NCBI RefSeq assembly: GCF_030409055.1
Contig: NZ_CP116619.1
Location: forward strand, 4,295,628-4,359,627
DNA length: 64,000 nucleotides
Reading direction: 5' to 3'
Source of the DNA: Trichocoleus desertorum NBK24
GTDB taxonomy: Bacteria; Cyanobacteriota; Cyanobacteriia; FACHB-46
Made by a program: the position numbers and the translations under genes. The notes beneath the pieces were generated by a model, which saw nothing but the letters and a program-made list of their open reading frames with translations, was not told the origin of the DNA and did no database searches. Below are positions 45,623-55,612 of the stretch, piece after piece. How positions within the stretch are numbered: the stretch's first letter is position 1; each line of letters opens with the position of its first letter.

Positions 45623-47965
45623 GTGCAAGAAGACTTTAGGCTGATCGTCGATCTGGTAACTGTTTTGGCTGCGGCTGCCTCAGGAGGGCTGATTGCAGCT
45701 TTACTCCGGCAGCCTCCATTGCTGGGCTACCTAATGGGTGGGGTCATCATCGGGCCTGCTGGTTTGGGGTTGATTAAGGAACTCGTACAAGTAGAAACTT
45801 TGGCCCAGTTTGGGGTGGCCTTTTTACTATTTGCCCTAGGGGTTGAGTTCTCATTTTCCGAGCTAAAGAAAGTCCAAGCGATCAGTTTGGGTGGCGGTGG
45901 GTTGCAAATTGCCCTGACGATTTTGGTGACAGCGATCGCCTCAGTCACGATGGGTTGGGTCACTTCCCCCGCCCAAGGCGTCTTCTTAGGAGCCATCCTG
46001 TCTTTGTCGTCTACGGCAGTGGTGCTCAAGTGCTTAATGGAGCGCAACGAAACTGAAACCCCTCATGGCAAGGTGATGCTGGGAATTTTGGTGGTTCAGG
46101 ATTTAGCATTGGGCTTGATGCTAGCCGTATTGCCTGCCCTCGATCAGCCTGCCGAAGCGATCGGGATTGCCGTGGGATGGGCCTTGTTGCGAATTGGCTT
46201 GTTTGCGGCGGGGGCAGTGGCAGTTGGTATCTGGATTATTCCGCCCCTATTGCGATTGCTAGCCCGCACTGAGAGCCGTGAATTGTTCTTGCTAGGTGTG
46301 GTAGCGCTTTGCTTAGGAATTGCCCTGCTGACGGAGCATTTGGGGCTTTCGATTGAAATGGGAGCCTTTGTCGCGGGGCTGATGATTTCGGAGGTGGAGT
46401 ACGCTGACCAGACGCTGACCTATGTAGAACCGCTGCGCGATATTTTTGCTAGCTTGTTTTTTGCCGCGATCGGTATGCTGATCGACCCCGTGTTTCTTTG
46501 GAACAATTGGGAGCTGATTCTAGGCTTAGTCGCCCTGGTTTTGGTCGGTAAGTTCCTGATCATCACGCCCTTAGTAACTCTATTTCGCTACCCCCTCAAA
46601 ACCGCTTTGATTGCGGGATTTGGCTTGGCGCAAATTGGCGAATTTTCTTTTGTGCTGGCAAGTGAAGGGCAAGCTTTGGGCCTGGTGTCTCGGCGGGTTT
46701 ACTTGCTGATTCTGGGCACGACGGCAGTCACTTTGGTAGTGACTCCGTTCTTATTGCGATTGGTGCCGCAATTATTTATCTGGGCTGAATCTTGGCCTTG
46801 GCTGAAGCAGTATCTTGACCGAACGGATTTACCGCTCGAAGTCTCAGAAGAACGGCCTCTGCAAGACCATGTGGTGGTTTGTGGCTATGGCCGAGTCGGG
46901 CGCAACATTGTGCAACTGTTGCAGGAACATCAGTACCCAGTGCTGGTGATTGAGCAGTCGGAGCAAAGGATTCAGCAACTGCGAGAGGCCCACATTCCTT
47001 ACGTTTATGGCAATGCGGGCAGTCTGCATGTGTTGGAAAAGGCAGGGGTGGATAAAGCGCAAGGTATGGCGATCGCCCTGCCCGACCCCATGAGTGCTCG
47101 CTTATCCCTGAAACGCTCTTTAGAAATTGCCCCCGATTTGGATGTGGTGGTGCGAGCGAATAAAGACAAAGACATTGAATTGTTCTATCAACTGGGTGCC
47201 CGTGAAGTGGTGCAGCCAGAATTTGAAGCGAGCCTAGAACTCTCGACTCACTTGCTCACGAGTATGGGTGCTCCTCTCTCCAGTATTCAGCTAGAGGTGC
47301 AGCAAATTCGCAACAGCCACTATTACGAACTACGCCCAGAGCGCACCGCTAACCAAATTGCGCGGGAACTGCGGGTGGCAGCTCAGGATATGAACAGCAA
47401 GTGGTATGGCTTGCCAGAGCATTCGCCACTACTAGGAATGACCCTGGAAGAAACAGATTTGCGCCGCCTCACGGGTGTTAGTTTGATGGCAATTCGTCGC
47501 GCAGGTGGCAATGAAGTGGACTATCCAGACGCGCAAACCATTCTAGAGCAGGGCGATCGCCTTTTGATTGTGGGGCAGCCCGACGAAGTAGCGGCCTTTG
47601 ATGAACTGGCTAGGGGAGAAGCGGCAGTTCCTAAAGAAAGCTCTTCCTGCCAATGGCTCATGGTGCCTGCAGAGAGTCCGGTGGCAGGCCAAACATTAGC
47701 TGAACTAGATTTGCGGCGGCAGTACGATGTGCAGGTGCAAGCCATCCGCCGCGAAGGTAAATTTATCCGCTTTCCCAATGGGGATACTGATATTTTGGCG
47801 GGCGATCGCCTACTGTTGTGTGGCAACCGAGAAACACTCATGCAGGTACGCCAGTGGGTTGCGCCACCTCTACAACTACCGCTGCTTCAAATTCCTGTGA
47901 TCAAAGTGAATGCCAGCGAAACCTTACAGGAGTTCCTGCCACCCGATAGTCTCCGTGAGCTTTAG
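45623..47965 (+). CDS. CPA2-family monovalent cation/proton antiporter with RCK domains
   Basis: 780 aa, GTG start. The N-terminal transport domain (about 1-395) has roughly a dozen membrane helices with KefB-like QPPLLGYLMGGVIIGPAGLG, SLSSTAVVLKCLMER and HLGLSIEMGAFVAGLMISE. A TrkA-N/RCK-N Rossmann domain (about 412-530, DHVVVCGYGRVGRNIVQLL) is followed by two TrkA-C domains (about 580-665 and 675-750). Exchanges K+ or Na+ for protons under ligand control. Which ion and which membrane are not determinable. Confidence 0.92.
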   Translation: MQEDFRLIVDLVTVLAAAASGGLIAALLRQPPLLGYLMGGVIIGPAGLGLIKELVQVETLAQFGVAFLLFALGVEFSFSELKKVQAISLGGGGLQIALTILVTAIASVTMGWVTSPAQGVFLGAILSLSSTAVVLKCLMERNETETPHGKVMLGILVVQDLALGLMLAVLPALDQPAEAIGIAVGWALLRIGLFAAGAVAVGIWIIPPLLRLLARTESRELFLLGVVALCLGIALLTEHLGLSIEMGAFVAGLMISEVEYADQTLTYVEPLRDIFASLFFAAIGMLIDPVFLWNNWELILGLVALVLVGKFLIITPLVTLFRYPLKTALIAGFGLAQIGEFSFVLASEGQALGLVSRRVYLLILGTTAVTLVVTPFLLRLVPQLFIWAESWPWLKQYLDRTDLPLEVSEERPLQDHVVVCGYGRVGRNIVQLLQEHQYPVLVIEQSEQRIQQLREAHIPYVYGNAGSLHVLEKAGVDKAQGMAIALPDPMSARLSLKRSLEIAPDLDVVVRANKDKDIELFYQLGAREVVQPEFEASLELSTHLLTSMGAPLSSIQLEVQQIRNSHYYELRPERTANQIARELRVAAQDMNSKWYGLPEHSPLLGMTLEETDLRRLTGVSLMAIRRAGGNEVDYPDAQTILEQGDRLLIVGQPDEVAAFDELARGEAAVPKESSSCQWLMVPAESPVAGQTLAELDLRRQYDVQVQAIRREGKFIRFPNGDTDILAGDRLLLCGNRETLMQVRQWVAPPLQLPLLQIPVIKVNASETLQEFLPPDSLREL

Positions 47966-48011
47966 CATGAGGAGCAGTAACAGGACGCCTCCCGCCCAGA
48001 GTTTGAGTTAA

Positions 48012-48227
48012 CTACATTTTGGGCTTGATGAAGGCGATCGCTTGCCGCCAAATAATCGTGGGCTGGTCGTATTGATCGCTCAAGCAAAAGCAGTGTTGAT
48101 CTTGCCAGCGAATTTTGCCTGTGAGCAAATCCCCGGTTAGCAGTTTCAGCTCTACTTCTTTACCGTCTCGAATGAAGTTTTGAAATTGGCGAATGCTCGG
48201 CAGTCCTGTTTCTAGTTCACTGCTCAT
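48012..48227 (-). CDS. hfq: Divergent cyanobacterial Hfq
   Basis: 71 aa. PSIRQFQNFIRDGKEVELKL, LLTGDLLTGKIRWQDQHCF and the closing IIWRQAIAFIKP match cyanobacterial Hfq (Synechocystis Ssr3341 type), which keeps the Sm fold but lacks standard RNA-binding residues. It acts with type IV pilus assembly rather than as a classic sRNA chaperone. Location beside and divergent from dapF is the usual cyanobacterial arrangement and supports the call. Confidence 0.92.
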   Translation of the reverse strand: MSSELETGLPSIRQFQNFIRDGKEVELKLLTGDLLTGKIRWQDQHCFCLSDQYDQPTIIWRQAIAFIKPKM

Positions 48228-48315
48228 AACTTCAGATCCTTTGCTGTGGGAAAATTGCTAAACATTAGATTGCCCAGTTCAGCTTACAGTGCTTGCGACC
48301 TTGAAGGAGGAGTTT

Positions 48316-49182
48316 ATGGGAATTGAGTTCACCAAGTATCACGGTTTAGGCAACGATTTTATCTTGATTGATAATCGTGCCTCGGCAGAACCCCGTCTAA
48401 CGCCAGAACAAGCCGTGAAATGGTGCGATCGCCACTTTGGCATTGGGGCCGATGGGGTGATTTTTGCTATGCCTGGTCAGGATGGCAACGACTACACGAT
48501 GCGGATTTTTAATTCGGATGGTTCCGAGCCAGAAATGTGTGGCAATGGTATTCGGTGCTTAGCCAAGTTCTTAGTAGATTTGGAAGCGGCTGATGCCAAC
48601 GTGAGTTCAGCCTCTCTATTGCCTCGATCCTACAAAATCCACACCCTAGCAGGCGTGATGACGCCCAAAATTGAAGCGAGCGGCCAAGTCACAGTTGATA
48701 TGGGGCCACCTCACTTGCTTGCAGCAGAAATTCCAACCACATTGGCAGCGGCAGACCAAAAAGTGATCGCTCAACCGCTAGAAGTGGTAGGCCAAACTTG
48801 GGATGTAACTTGTGTCAGCATGGGCAATCCGCACTGCATCACGTTTGTCGAAAATGTAGCGGCAATCGCCCTGGAAACCATCGGCCCCAAATTTGAGCAT
48901 CATGCTGTCTTTCCTCAACGCACCAACACCGAATTTATTGAAGTGGTACGACCCGACTACTTAAAGATGCGGGTTTGGGAACGTGGTGCTGGCATCACAT
49001 TGGCTTGCGGAACAGGTGCTTGTGCAGTGCTGGTCGCAGGTGTGCTGAACGGCCTATGCGATCGCCGCGCCACGATTGAGCTTCCCGGTGGCCCGCTAGA
49101 AATTGAATGGTCAGAGCTAGATCAACGGGTTTATATGACGGGGCCTGCTGAATTGGTATTTGCAGGCCAAGCCTTAATTTAG
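48316..49182 (+). CDS. dapF: Diaminopimelate epimerase
   Basis: 288 aa from ATG 48316 with AAGGAGG at 48304-48310; the TTG at 48289 is not needed. Interconverts LL- and meso-diaminopimelate for lysine and peptidoglycan. The two catalytic cysteines are visible: Cys75 in [10 protein letters not shown] and Cys231 in [10 protein letters not shown]. Also [22 protein letters not shown] and SMGNPHCI. The last nine bases overlap the convergent beta-helix/SPOR gene. Confidence 0.97.
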   Translation: MGIEFTKYHGLGNDFILIDNRASAEPRLTPEQAVKWCDRHFGIGADGVIFAMPGQDGNDYTMRIFNSDGSEPEMCGNGIRCLAKFLVDLEAADANVSSASLLPRSYKIHTLAGVMTPKIEASGQVTVDMGPPHLLAAEIPTTLAAADQKVIAQPLEVVGQTWDVTCVSMGNPHCITFVENVAAIALETIGPKFEHHAVFPQRTNTEFIEVVRPDYLKMRVWERGAGITLACGTGACAVLVAGVLNGLCDRRATIELPGGPLEIEWSELDQRVYMTGPAELVFAGQALI

Positions 49183-52035
49183 GGGTTCGATCGCGGCCTT
49201 TAACCCTTGGCTATTCAGCGTTTGCATCATTTTATCTGCATTGTCGCGATTGCTGAAGGAGCCAACCTGCATCATCATCCGACCATTCGATAACGTGCGA
49301 AAAGCGTTAGGAGCGATCGCGGCAACTTCCGCTTGCTCACCTTCGCTCTCAACCTGAACTACCACTCGGTAGCGTGACCCTAGAGCCGCACTTTGATTGG
49401 GTGAGGGGAGACTATTGGTGCGATCGAGCGGATTACGCGCCACCATCACACTGGGCAAATCTCCTCCCCCGTAACCGACTGGAATGTCTGGCCCCGGTAC
49501 TGGCAAGACATCACCACTAGCGGAAGGATTGCTGGTTTGAGGGATAGCCGCGATCGCTGCAATTTCAGTGGGTGCTGGTGGCACTGTTGGCACAACTGCA
49601 CTGGTCTCAGGCGCAGGCACTGGAATCTCGATGCTGGTCGGTTGGGCAGCGGGCGCGACAACAGCGGCAGTTGCTTGGGCTGGAACAGTTTTGGGCGGCA
49701 AGACGGGCAGTTGCAGACTACGGCTAGGCCGAGCCGCCACTCTAACGGGTGGTGTAGGGCGCGTTGTCTCTGGCGGTGGCACCGGAATTGCGATCGCGGC
49801 TGCTCCAGCTTTGGGAATAGGTGGCAAAGTGAGCTGCTGAGTGGTTTGCCCTGGTTTGGAGCTAGTACGGGGGGCAGCACTGGCGACTGGCTGGGCAGAG
49901 GGTCGCGTCCGGAACGAGTAGGCGGAGATGGGCTGCGATCGCAATGCAGGTGAGGATTGCCTTGTTGCTTGCGGTGAGGGTGTTTGGGTCTTTTTGCTAG
50001 GTTGCTTTAATTCTGTCGGCACTGGAAAGGCTGCGGCAGTCAGGCTACTGGTAGCGGCTGGTGGTGTCGGTGAGGCAGTAGCGATCGCAGTGGTTACTGG
50101 TGTTTTAGGTGGAGCTGTTGCGATCACGGTAGCCGTTTCGGGCGGTGGCACCTCAATTGCGATCGCATTGCTAGTGGTAGGCTGCTGAGTTGGCTGTACC
50201 ACTGGAGTAACGATTTCTGGTCGGGGCACCTCAATCGGAGTGGCAGCTAGCGGAGGGGTCGCAATTTCTGGCGGCGGCACGTCAATTGCGATCGCAGCAG
50301 GCTCAGGGGTGACAGGTAGAATGGTGGCGGCTGGGCTTGGGTTAGCGGCTACCACTGCTGGAGGAGTGGCTGGAGGAGTTGAGATCGCAGTGCTAGTTGT
50401 AGGAGTGGTCAGCTGCTCTGACACCGTTGGCATACTTGTAGCTGGCGCTGGAGCCGCCGGAGTTATTTGGGCTGGAACCTGTGTCGGAACCTGGGTTCTG
50501 GGTACTGGGACTGCGGGTGCCTGAACTGGGGTTACTGGAACTGTGGGTGCCTCGACTGTGGGTACCGCGACGGCTGAAGTGGCGACTGGTGCGGTAGCAG
50601 TTGCTGGTTTGGCTGAAACGGCTGGCTTCGCTGGTGGTGCCACTTTAGGGACTATTCCTAGTGCTGGAAAATCGGGTTTGATAGTTGGTAAGGCTGGGGT
50701 CGTCGGAGCCGTCGCGATCGCCTGAACTGTCGAGGCTGGTTGAAAAGGCTGAACCCGCACTTCCAATGGTCTGATTGTCTTGGTTCGCTGAGATCTGTGT
50801 GCTTCCAGCGATTTGATTGTCTGGGTTTGCTCAGAATTGGTTGGCTCAAAACTGGTTTGCTCAGAATTGGTTGGCTCAAAACCAGTAGTTGAGTTAGTAG
50901 CGATGCTAACAGGAGAAGGTGAGGGGGCAACGCTGACAGCATTGGCTGAACCTGCTAAATCGATACGTCCGCTGATCCGATCGCTGCCTATTTCATTGCC
51001 AAAAGCGGGAATCGCTTGACTAGAAGCACTGCTATTAATGTCAAAGCGACCGTTGTTGCTGAAGATATTGGCACCGGGGTCGTTAGCATTGCCGAGATCA
51101 GGGCGGGCTTGGGCGATCGCCACTACCCCATCCCGCAAGTTTTGCTCAATCAGATTACCCCGAATAATCGGCTGGGCGTTGGCTTGAGCCACAATCCCGT
51201 CTTGGTTCTGCACAATCCGGTTGCCAATAATCGTCGGCGCGGCATCCTGAGCAATATTGATGCCAAAACCAGTTTTGATGAATAAATTCTCGCGCACCTC
51301 TGGCTTGGAGTTGCCATAAATCGTGATGCCATTAGCTCCGTTGGCGTAGAAATAGTTGCCTCGCACCACAGGCGCACTACTTCCCACTACAGAGATGCCA
51401 TCGTGCGTGTTACCCGTAAAGGTATTTTCCAAAATCACAGGGCTGGCTGATTCAATCCAAAGGCCATAGCCTCGCGGATTCGGATTTGTGACCGTAACGC
51501 CTGCTAACCCTGCCTGATGAACTCCCAGAATTGTAATGTTTTGGCTGGCAAAGGTGGGGCTGAGATAAGGAGCACCGCCCTGAATCACAGTATCTTTGCC
51601 GCGATTGCGAGTATCCCCTTGAATCGTTACACCGGGTTTTAGCTCCAGAGGAAAAACTTCACCAGTCTGGGCGCTGTAGGTACCCGGAATCAACACAATC
51701 ACCGTGTTGGGCTGGGCCGCTTTGAGGGCTTGCGTAATGGTTTTGAAGGGAGCGCGCTCACCGCCATTGCCCACTGCGTCATCGCCTGCGACTGGATTAA
51801 CGTAGAGCAAGTTTAAGCTAGACATGGCCCTAGCTCTAGCTGGTGCCTGGGCTAGCTGCATTGACCCATCAGACCCATCCAACTGAGCGATCGCGGGTTC
51901 TGTAGACCAACCTGCCCAAGCAGCAATTGTCAGCCCTACGCCCATCAAGCTATGGGAAAACAAACGGTTACTTGCATACCAGCCAACATGAGCGCTGGGG
52001 GGCTGTATCAAGGATTGATAGTTGTCGGGGGTCAT
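49174..52035 (-). CDS. Giant secreted beta-helix (DUF1565) protein with Pro/Thr-rich repeats and SPOR-like tail
   Basis: 953 aa from ATG 52035 with GAGGAG upstream. A hydrophobic signal or anchor (about 27-50), then DUF1565/right-handed beta-helix (about 80-340: [40 protein letters not shown], and repeated GNTxDGISV-type turns such as [19 protein letters not shown]). About 500 residues rich in Pro, Ala, Thr and Val follow, with a recurring PVPPPET-like motif. The C-terminal 70 residues ([19 protein letters not shown]) resemble a SPOR domain, which binds denuded septal peptidoglycan. Probably an envelope protein that reaches across the wall; carbohydrate binding by the beta-helix is inferred. 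Confidence 0.8.
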   Translation of the reverse strand: MTPDNYQSLIQPPSAHVGWYASNRLFSHSLMGVGLTIAAWAGWSTEPAIAQLDGSDGSMQLAQAPARARAMSSLNLLYVNPVAGDDAVGNGGERAPFKTITQALKAAQPNTVIVLIPGTYSAQTGEVFPLELKPGVTIQGDTRNRGKDTVIQGGAPYLSPTFASQNITILGVHQAGLAGVTVTNPNPRGYGLWIESASPVILENTFTGNTHDGISVVGSSAPVVRGNYFYANGANGITIYGNSKPEVRENLFIKTGFGINIAQDAAPTIIGNRIVQNQDGIVAQANAQPIIRGNLIEQNLRDGVVAIAQARPDLGNANDPGANIFSNNGRFDINSSASSQAIPAFGNEIGSDRISGRIDLAGSANAVSVAPSPSPVSIATNSTTGFEPTNSEQTSFEPTNSEQTQTIKSLEAHRSQRTKTIRPLEVRVQPFQPASTVQAIATAPTTPALPTIKPDFPALGIVPKVAPPAKPAVSAKPATATAPVATSAVAVPTVEAPTVPVTPVQAPAVPVPRTQVPTQVPAQITPAAPAPATSMPTVSEQLTTPTTSTAISTPPATPPAVVAANPSPAATILPVTPEPAAIAIDVPPPEIATPPLAATPIEVPRPEIVTPVVQPTQQPTTSNAIAIEVPPPETATVIATAPPKTPVTTAIATASPTPPAATSSLTAAAFPVPTELKQPSKKTQTPSPQATRQSSPALRSQPISAYSFRTRPSAQPVASAAPRTSSKPGQTTQQLTLPPIPKAGAAAIAIPVPPPETTRPTPPVRVAARPSRSLQLPVLPPKTVPAQATAAVVAPAAQPTSIEIPVPAPETSAVVPTVPPAPTEIAAIAAIPQTSNPSASGDVLPVPGPDIPVGYGGGDLPSVMVARNPLDRTNSLPSPNQSAALGSRYRVVVQVESEGEQAEVAAIAPNAFRTLSNGRMMMQVGSFSNRDNADKMMQTLNSQGLKAAIEPLN
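50821..50880 (-). repeat. 30-base tandem repeat inside the beta-helix/SPOR gene
   Basis: Two adjacent 30-base units (50821-50850 and 50851-50880) differ only at the first few bases and encode a doubled ten-residue unit of the type [10 protein letters not shown]. Located in the low-complexity linker. Confidence 0.75.
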
Positions 52036-52402
52036 ACTCACAAATCTCCTCTTGACCACACTGGGTGAAAGGCGTTAGTTGAATTTAGCGATCGCTGGCG
52101 CTCCACACAGCCCACCAATCAGCGATACAAAACAAGCGATAAAAACGGGAGCTATCTTACCCTAGATACCCGCTAAAAATAACCGTCTCTTGCCCCATCT
52201 GCAAAGTTTGACTGAGAAACTTAAGAATAGTTAAACTAAACGACCGACAAATGGCAGAATTTGTATTGCCCTATCCCTACGTGTGCTGTGCAGTTGAATT
52301 TTCATCCAGCTAGCATACGGCTTCTCGGAGCGAGAAACTTTTTATTTAGGAAGGGGGAATCTGGCGCTAGGATGAAACATTAATGGGAATGGGGTTGTTC
52401 TA
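52036..52402. promoter_or_regulatory. Divergent intergenic region with terminator-like hairpin before thiE
   Basis: 367 bases, no gene. At 52322-52336 lies TTCTCG-GAG-CGAGAA followed by ACTTTTTATTT, which looks like a small intrinsic terminator on the plus strand. No plus-strand gene lies upstream, so within a thiE leader it would act as an attenuator. No TPP riboswitch consensus was found. Confidence 0.5.
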
Positions 52403-53491
52403 ATGGGCGATAGACCTACCGGGAGTAAACTCGTGCAGCCCGCACTCTACCGCATTCTAGATGCCAATCTGGATCGGGCTCGCGAAGGCTTAAGGATCGT
52501 CGAAGAGTGGTGTCGATTTGGCCTCAACAGTGCACCGCTGACTGACGAGTGCAAGCAAATGCGGCAAGAATTGGCGCGTTGGCATGATCCAGAACTGCGA
52601 GCTGCCCGCGATACACCAGGCGATCCAGGGACAGAACTCACTCACCCGCAAGAAGAGCAGCGCTCTAGCATTGAGCAAGTTTTGCAGGTTAACCTGTGCC
52701 GTGTCGAAGAAGCCCTCCGGGTGCTGGAAGAATACGGCAAGATTTACACCCCAGAAATGGGGATGGCCTGCAAACAAATGCGCTATCGCGTCTACACCCT
52801 AGAAAGTAACCTGCTGGTGCCCCAACGGCAGCAACTCCTAGAGCGAGCGCACCTCTACCTCGTTACTTCTCCCTCTGAAAATTTATTTGCCACGGTAGAA
52901 GCGGCTTTGCAGGGCGGTTTGTCTCTAGTGCAGTACCGTGACAAAACCGCAGACGATAATGTGCGCTTCAGTAATGCCAAAAAACTGCGGCAAATTTGTC
53001 AAGATTACAACGCTCTATTCATCGTTAATGACCGTGTAGACTTAGCCCTGGCTGTGGATGCTGATGGTGTGCACTTAGGTCAGCAAGATATGGCGATCGC
53101 TACAGCGCGACAACTGTTAGGCCCGCATCGGCTCATTGGTCGCTCCACCACGAACCCTGAAGAAATGCACCAGGCGATTCAAGATGGCGCTGACTACATT
53201 GGCGTGGGGCCAGTTTATGAAACGCCCACTAAAGCGGGTAAAGCCGCCGCAGGTCTAGAGTATGTTCGCTATGCCAAAGAACATGCCACAGTGCCTTGGT
53301 TTGTGATTGGTGGCGTTGACACGAATAATATTCATGATGTTCTAGCGGCTGGCGCTGAGCGGGTAGCCGTGGTGCGAGCCATTATGCAAGCCGAGCAGCC
53401 CACCTTAATTACGCAATATTTCATCTCTCAGCTCCACCGAATTCAAACGATCCGCGCTTACGAAGAACGCATTGCCAAGCCTCATGTCTGA
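52403..53491 (+). CDS. thiE: Thiamine phosphate synthase with N-terminal extension
   Basis: 362 aa, longer than the usual 210 because of a cyanobacterial N-terminal domain (about 10-145, YRILDANLDRAREGLRIVEE, NLCRVEEALRVLEEY). The ThiE TIM barrel (about 150-350) follows: GLSLVQYRDK, FIVNDRVDLALAVDADGVHL, GRSTTNPEEM, GADYIGVGPVYETPTK and VIGGVDTNNI. Joins HMP-diphosphate and thiazole phosphate. The thiS start overlaps its stop by 8 bases. Confidence 0.95.
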   Translation: MGDRPTGSKLVQPALYRILDANLDRAREGLRIVEEWCRFGLNSAPLTDECKQMRQELARWHDPELRAARDTPGDPGTELTHPQEEQRSSIEQVLQVNLCRVEEALRVLEEYGKIYTPEMGMACKQMRYRVYTLESNLLVPQRQQLLERAHLYLVTSPSENLFATVEAALQGGLSLVQYRDKTADDNVRFSNAKKLRQICQDYNALFIVNDRVDLALAVDADGVHLGQQDMAIATARQLLGPHRLIGRSTTNPEEMHQAIQDGADYIGVGPVYETPTKAGKAAAGLEYVRYAKEHATVPWFVIGGVDTNNIHDVLAAGAERVAVVRAIMQAEQPTLITQYFISQLHRIQTIRAYEERIAKPHV

Positions 53492-53723
53492 TTTGTCTGG
53501 TCTGTCTAATTTGTCTGATGCCATTACTGTGCAAGTGAACGGTGAATCCCACACTTGCTCCCGCTCCATCTTTCTACCGAATCTGTTAGAACAGCTCGGC
53601 CTCAACCCTCGTTTGATTGCTGTTGAGTATAACGGTGAGATTCTGCATCGGCAGTTTTGGTCTGCGACCGAAGTCCAAGAAGGCGATCGCCTGGAGATTG
53701 TCACCATTGTGGGTGGGGGTTAG
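53484..53723 (+). CDS. thiS: Sulfur carrier protein ThiS
   Basis: 79 aa from ATG 53484, overlapping the thiE end; TTG at 53472 is an alternative. Ubiquitin-like fold with ITVQVNGE at the start of the domain, PRLIAVEYNGEIL, VQEGDRLEIVTIVGGG and the C-terminal Gly-Gly that is thiocarboxylated to give sulfur for the thiamine thiazole ring. Overlap with thiE implies translational coupling. Confidence 0.95.
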   Translation: MSDLSGLSNLSDAITVQVNGESHTCSRSIFLPNLLEQLGLNPRLIAVEYNGEILHRQFWSATEVQEGDRLEIVTIVGGG

Positions 53724-54011
53724 CGATCGCTGTTTGAGCTAGGGGCAATACCTCGGTAGCTTTAGTACGGATAACTCCCTCCAGACTGATGCCCTACCCT
53801 GTGGGTAAGACGGTACAGTATAGATGTGCCCTAGGTTTACGGCTCTTGACAAAGGGTGAGCCGCCTCAAGCCGAGTCCTAAAACTTGCAGACAGGTGGTT
53901 GTCCACCAGTATCATGAACTGGTTAAAAACATTCCGAATTGAAATTTTAGATTGAAGTTTGGAATTAGCCGGAGCCGATTGTTTTTTCGTCAGCTTGGAT
54001 AGGCACGCCTT
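53724..54011 (+). other. Structured leader upstream of the DUF1517 gene
   Basis: 288 bases containing three hairpins in series: TACCC-TGT-GGGTA (53795-53807), CGGCTC/GAGCCG (53840-53845 with 53858-53863) and GGTGG-TTGT-CCACC (53894-53907). No known riboswitch or RNA family was matched. Could be a long 5-prime leader or a small RNA gene. Confidence 0.4.
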
Positions 54012-55016
54012 ATGCGTAATAAACTTTTTTCCGTAATCAAACCCTTTTTGAAATCTGTGCTTCTGGTTGGCCTGGTGCTGACTTTGGCACTGAGTAATGC
54101 CGATGGTGCGTTGGCAGCCCGTAGCGGTGGACGCATTGGCGGTGGCTCTTTTCGGGCTCCCAGTCGTGGCCCCACTTATTCTGCTCCCCGTAGCTATACT
54201 CCTGGCCCTGGTGGTTATGGCGGCGGATATGGATACGGTTATGGTGGTGGCGGTGGATTTTCTCCCCTTTTCTTTATTCCGTTCCTTGGGGGCGGTGGAT
54301 TGAGTGGCCTGTTTGGCATCTTGATCTTCTTTGCGATCGCCAATTTCCTAGTTAGCACTTTCCGGCGAGTCAGTGCGGGTACAGATGGCGAAAGCCTGGG
54401 GTATGATGCTTACTCCGATAACCCTGCTGTGTCAGTCGCTAAGTTGCAAGTCGGTCTGCTGGCCGAAGCCCGGACGCTGCAAGCTGACCTGAACCGCATT
54501 GCTGAAGCTGCTGATACTAGCTCCTCTGAGGGCTTGACCCAAGTTCTGCAAGAAGCCTCTCTCGCCTTGCTGCGTCACCCTGAGTATTGGGTCTACGCGG
54601 GGTCAGAGAGCCAGCAAACTCGTCTGAGCGCGGCTGAATCTCAGTTCAATCGCTTAGCTTTAGCAGAACGCAGTAAGTTCGGTGAAGAGACACTAACCAA
54701 CTTCAACACCCGTCGGCAACTGAAGTCAGCCAATGACTCTGCCCTGACCGTTGCAGAACCTGGGGGTGCTTTGACCAATACTAGTCAAGCTCCTAGCGAA
54801 TACATTGTGGTGACGATCTTAGTTGGCACCCAAGGTAAGTTCCAGTTCCCCGCGATTAACAGCACTGATGAGTTGCGGCGGGCGCTCAGTCAAATTGGGG
54901 CTATTCCTAGCGAACAACTCCTAGCAGTAGAAATTCTGTGGACTCCTCAAGCTGAGGATGACACCCTAACCACAGATGACATGCTAGCTGAGTATCCCAA
55001 CCTCAAACTCGTCTAG
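54012..55016 (+). CDS. DUF1517 family membrane protein
   Basis: 334 aa. A signal or first helix (SVLLVGLVLTLALSNADGAL), an Arg/Ser/Gly/Tyr-rich low-complexity stretch (about 36-80, GGYGGGYGYGYGGGGG), a membrane segment (LSGLFGILIFFAIANFLVS), then a soluble domain (about 130-334) with VAKLQVGLLAEARTLQADLN and EYIVVTILVGTQGKFQFPAI. This is the DUF1517 arrangement of cyanobacteria and plastids. No biochemical role is established. A strong terminator follows. Confidence 0.87.
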   Translation: MRNKLFSVIKPFLKSVLLVGLVLTLALSNADGALAARSGGRIGGGSFRAPSRGPTYSAPRSYTPGPGGYGGGYGYGYGGGGGFSPLFFIPFLGGGGLSGLFGILIFFAIANFLVSTFRRVSAGTDGESLGYDAYSDNPAVSVAKLQVGLLAEARTLQADLNRIAEAADTSSSEGLTQVLQEASLALLRHPEYWVYAGSESQQTRLSAAESQFNRLALAERSKFGEETLTNFNTRRQLKSANDSALTVAEPGGALTNTSQAPSEYIVVTILVGTQGKFQFPAINSTDELRRALSQIGAIPSEQLLAVEILWTPQAEDDTLTTDDMLAEYPNLKLV

Positions 55017-55039
55017 TCACGGTTCAACTTCTGTTCAAA

Positions 55040-55078
55040 CCAAATCCCCCGCGTTGGCCATCCCACCGGGGGATTTGG
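55040..55078 (+). terminator. Terminator after the DUF1517 gene
   Basis: Perfect 11-bp stem CCAAATCCCCC (55040-55050) / GGGGGATTTGG (55068-55078), 17-base loop, followed by CGTTT. Lies 24 bases after the stop codon. The T-run is short. Confidence 0.75.
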
Positions 55079-55123
55079 CGTTTAGAGTAGAGTGGCGATC
55101 GCTCCTCACCTAACTCCCACAGC

Positions 55124-55612
55124 ATGCGAATGCAATATTCAGTTCATTCGCCTACACAATTTATGCAAACTCATGCTGACCAATTGCTTCCCAGTTGGTC
55201 GCAGCCTATCTTGTCAATTTTGGTGGTGCTGCAACAATGCTCCAGCTTGATGTTGAGCCGAACCTTCGCAACAGAAATGCAAAAGCAGCAAGGACGGAGC
55301 CAATTTTTGCATTTTGGCGCTCAAGTTGCGCTGGAGCTAGAACCTTTAGGGCATTTGGTAGAACTCTTTGATCCGGTGACGGGTTGGCCTCTGCGATCGT
55401 CTGCGGGCCGGCTGCGCTTAGATGATGTGGCAGTGGTGCGGGCCGCTTTGGACTATCCCACCAAGACTCAAGGAAACTGCATTTTAGTCATTCATCCCGA
55501 CTGGGAGAGTGCCGTTTACCCCTCTGTGCTGGTTTCCTCCGCACCTCTCGACTTGCTACAAACGGTCGCTGCCCAAGTGAGCGATCGCTACCTGCTCAAT
55601 CCTCTTTTTTAA
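55124..55612 (+). CDS. MMADHC-like (methylmalonic aciduria type D-like) protein
   Basis: 162 aa. MQYSVHSPTQFMQTHADQLL and the segment GNCILVIHPDWESAVYPSVL recall the cyanobacterial proteins annotated as methylmalonic aciduria and homocystinuria type D-like. No membrane or export signal. A link to cobalamin handling is only by family name and is unproven. ATG at 55124 or 55130 could start. Its stop overlaps the convergent gene by 4 bases. Confidence 0.5.
   Translation: MRMQYSVHSPTQFMQTHADQLLPSWSQPILSILVVLQQCSSLMLSRTFATEMQKQQGRSQFLHFGAQVALELEPLGHLVELFDPVTGWPLRSSAGRLRLDDVAVVRAALDYPTKTQGNCILVIHPDWESAVYPSVLVSSAPLDLLQTVAAQVSDRYLLNPLF

Noticed and set aside
49537-50524. Long Gly/Ala-rich open frames on the plus strand opposite the beta-helix/SPOR gene
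   Set aside because: They are the complement of the Pro/Thr/Ala-rich arm and have no domain or start signal.
52060-52402. Possible TPP riboswitch before thiE
   Set aside because: CTGAGA occurs (52212) but the rest of the THI-box consensus, such as ACCTGATCTGG and the GGGTGC-like partner, is missing.
53914-53955. 13-residue ORF in the DUF1517 leader
   Set aside because: Too short and without a ribosome-binding site; no conserved peptide recognised.
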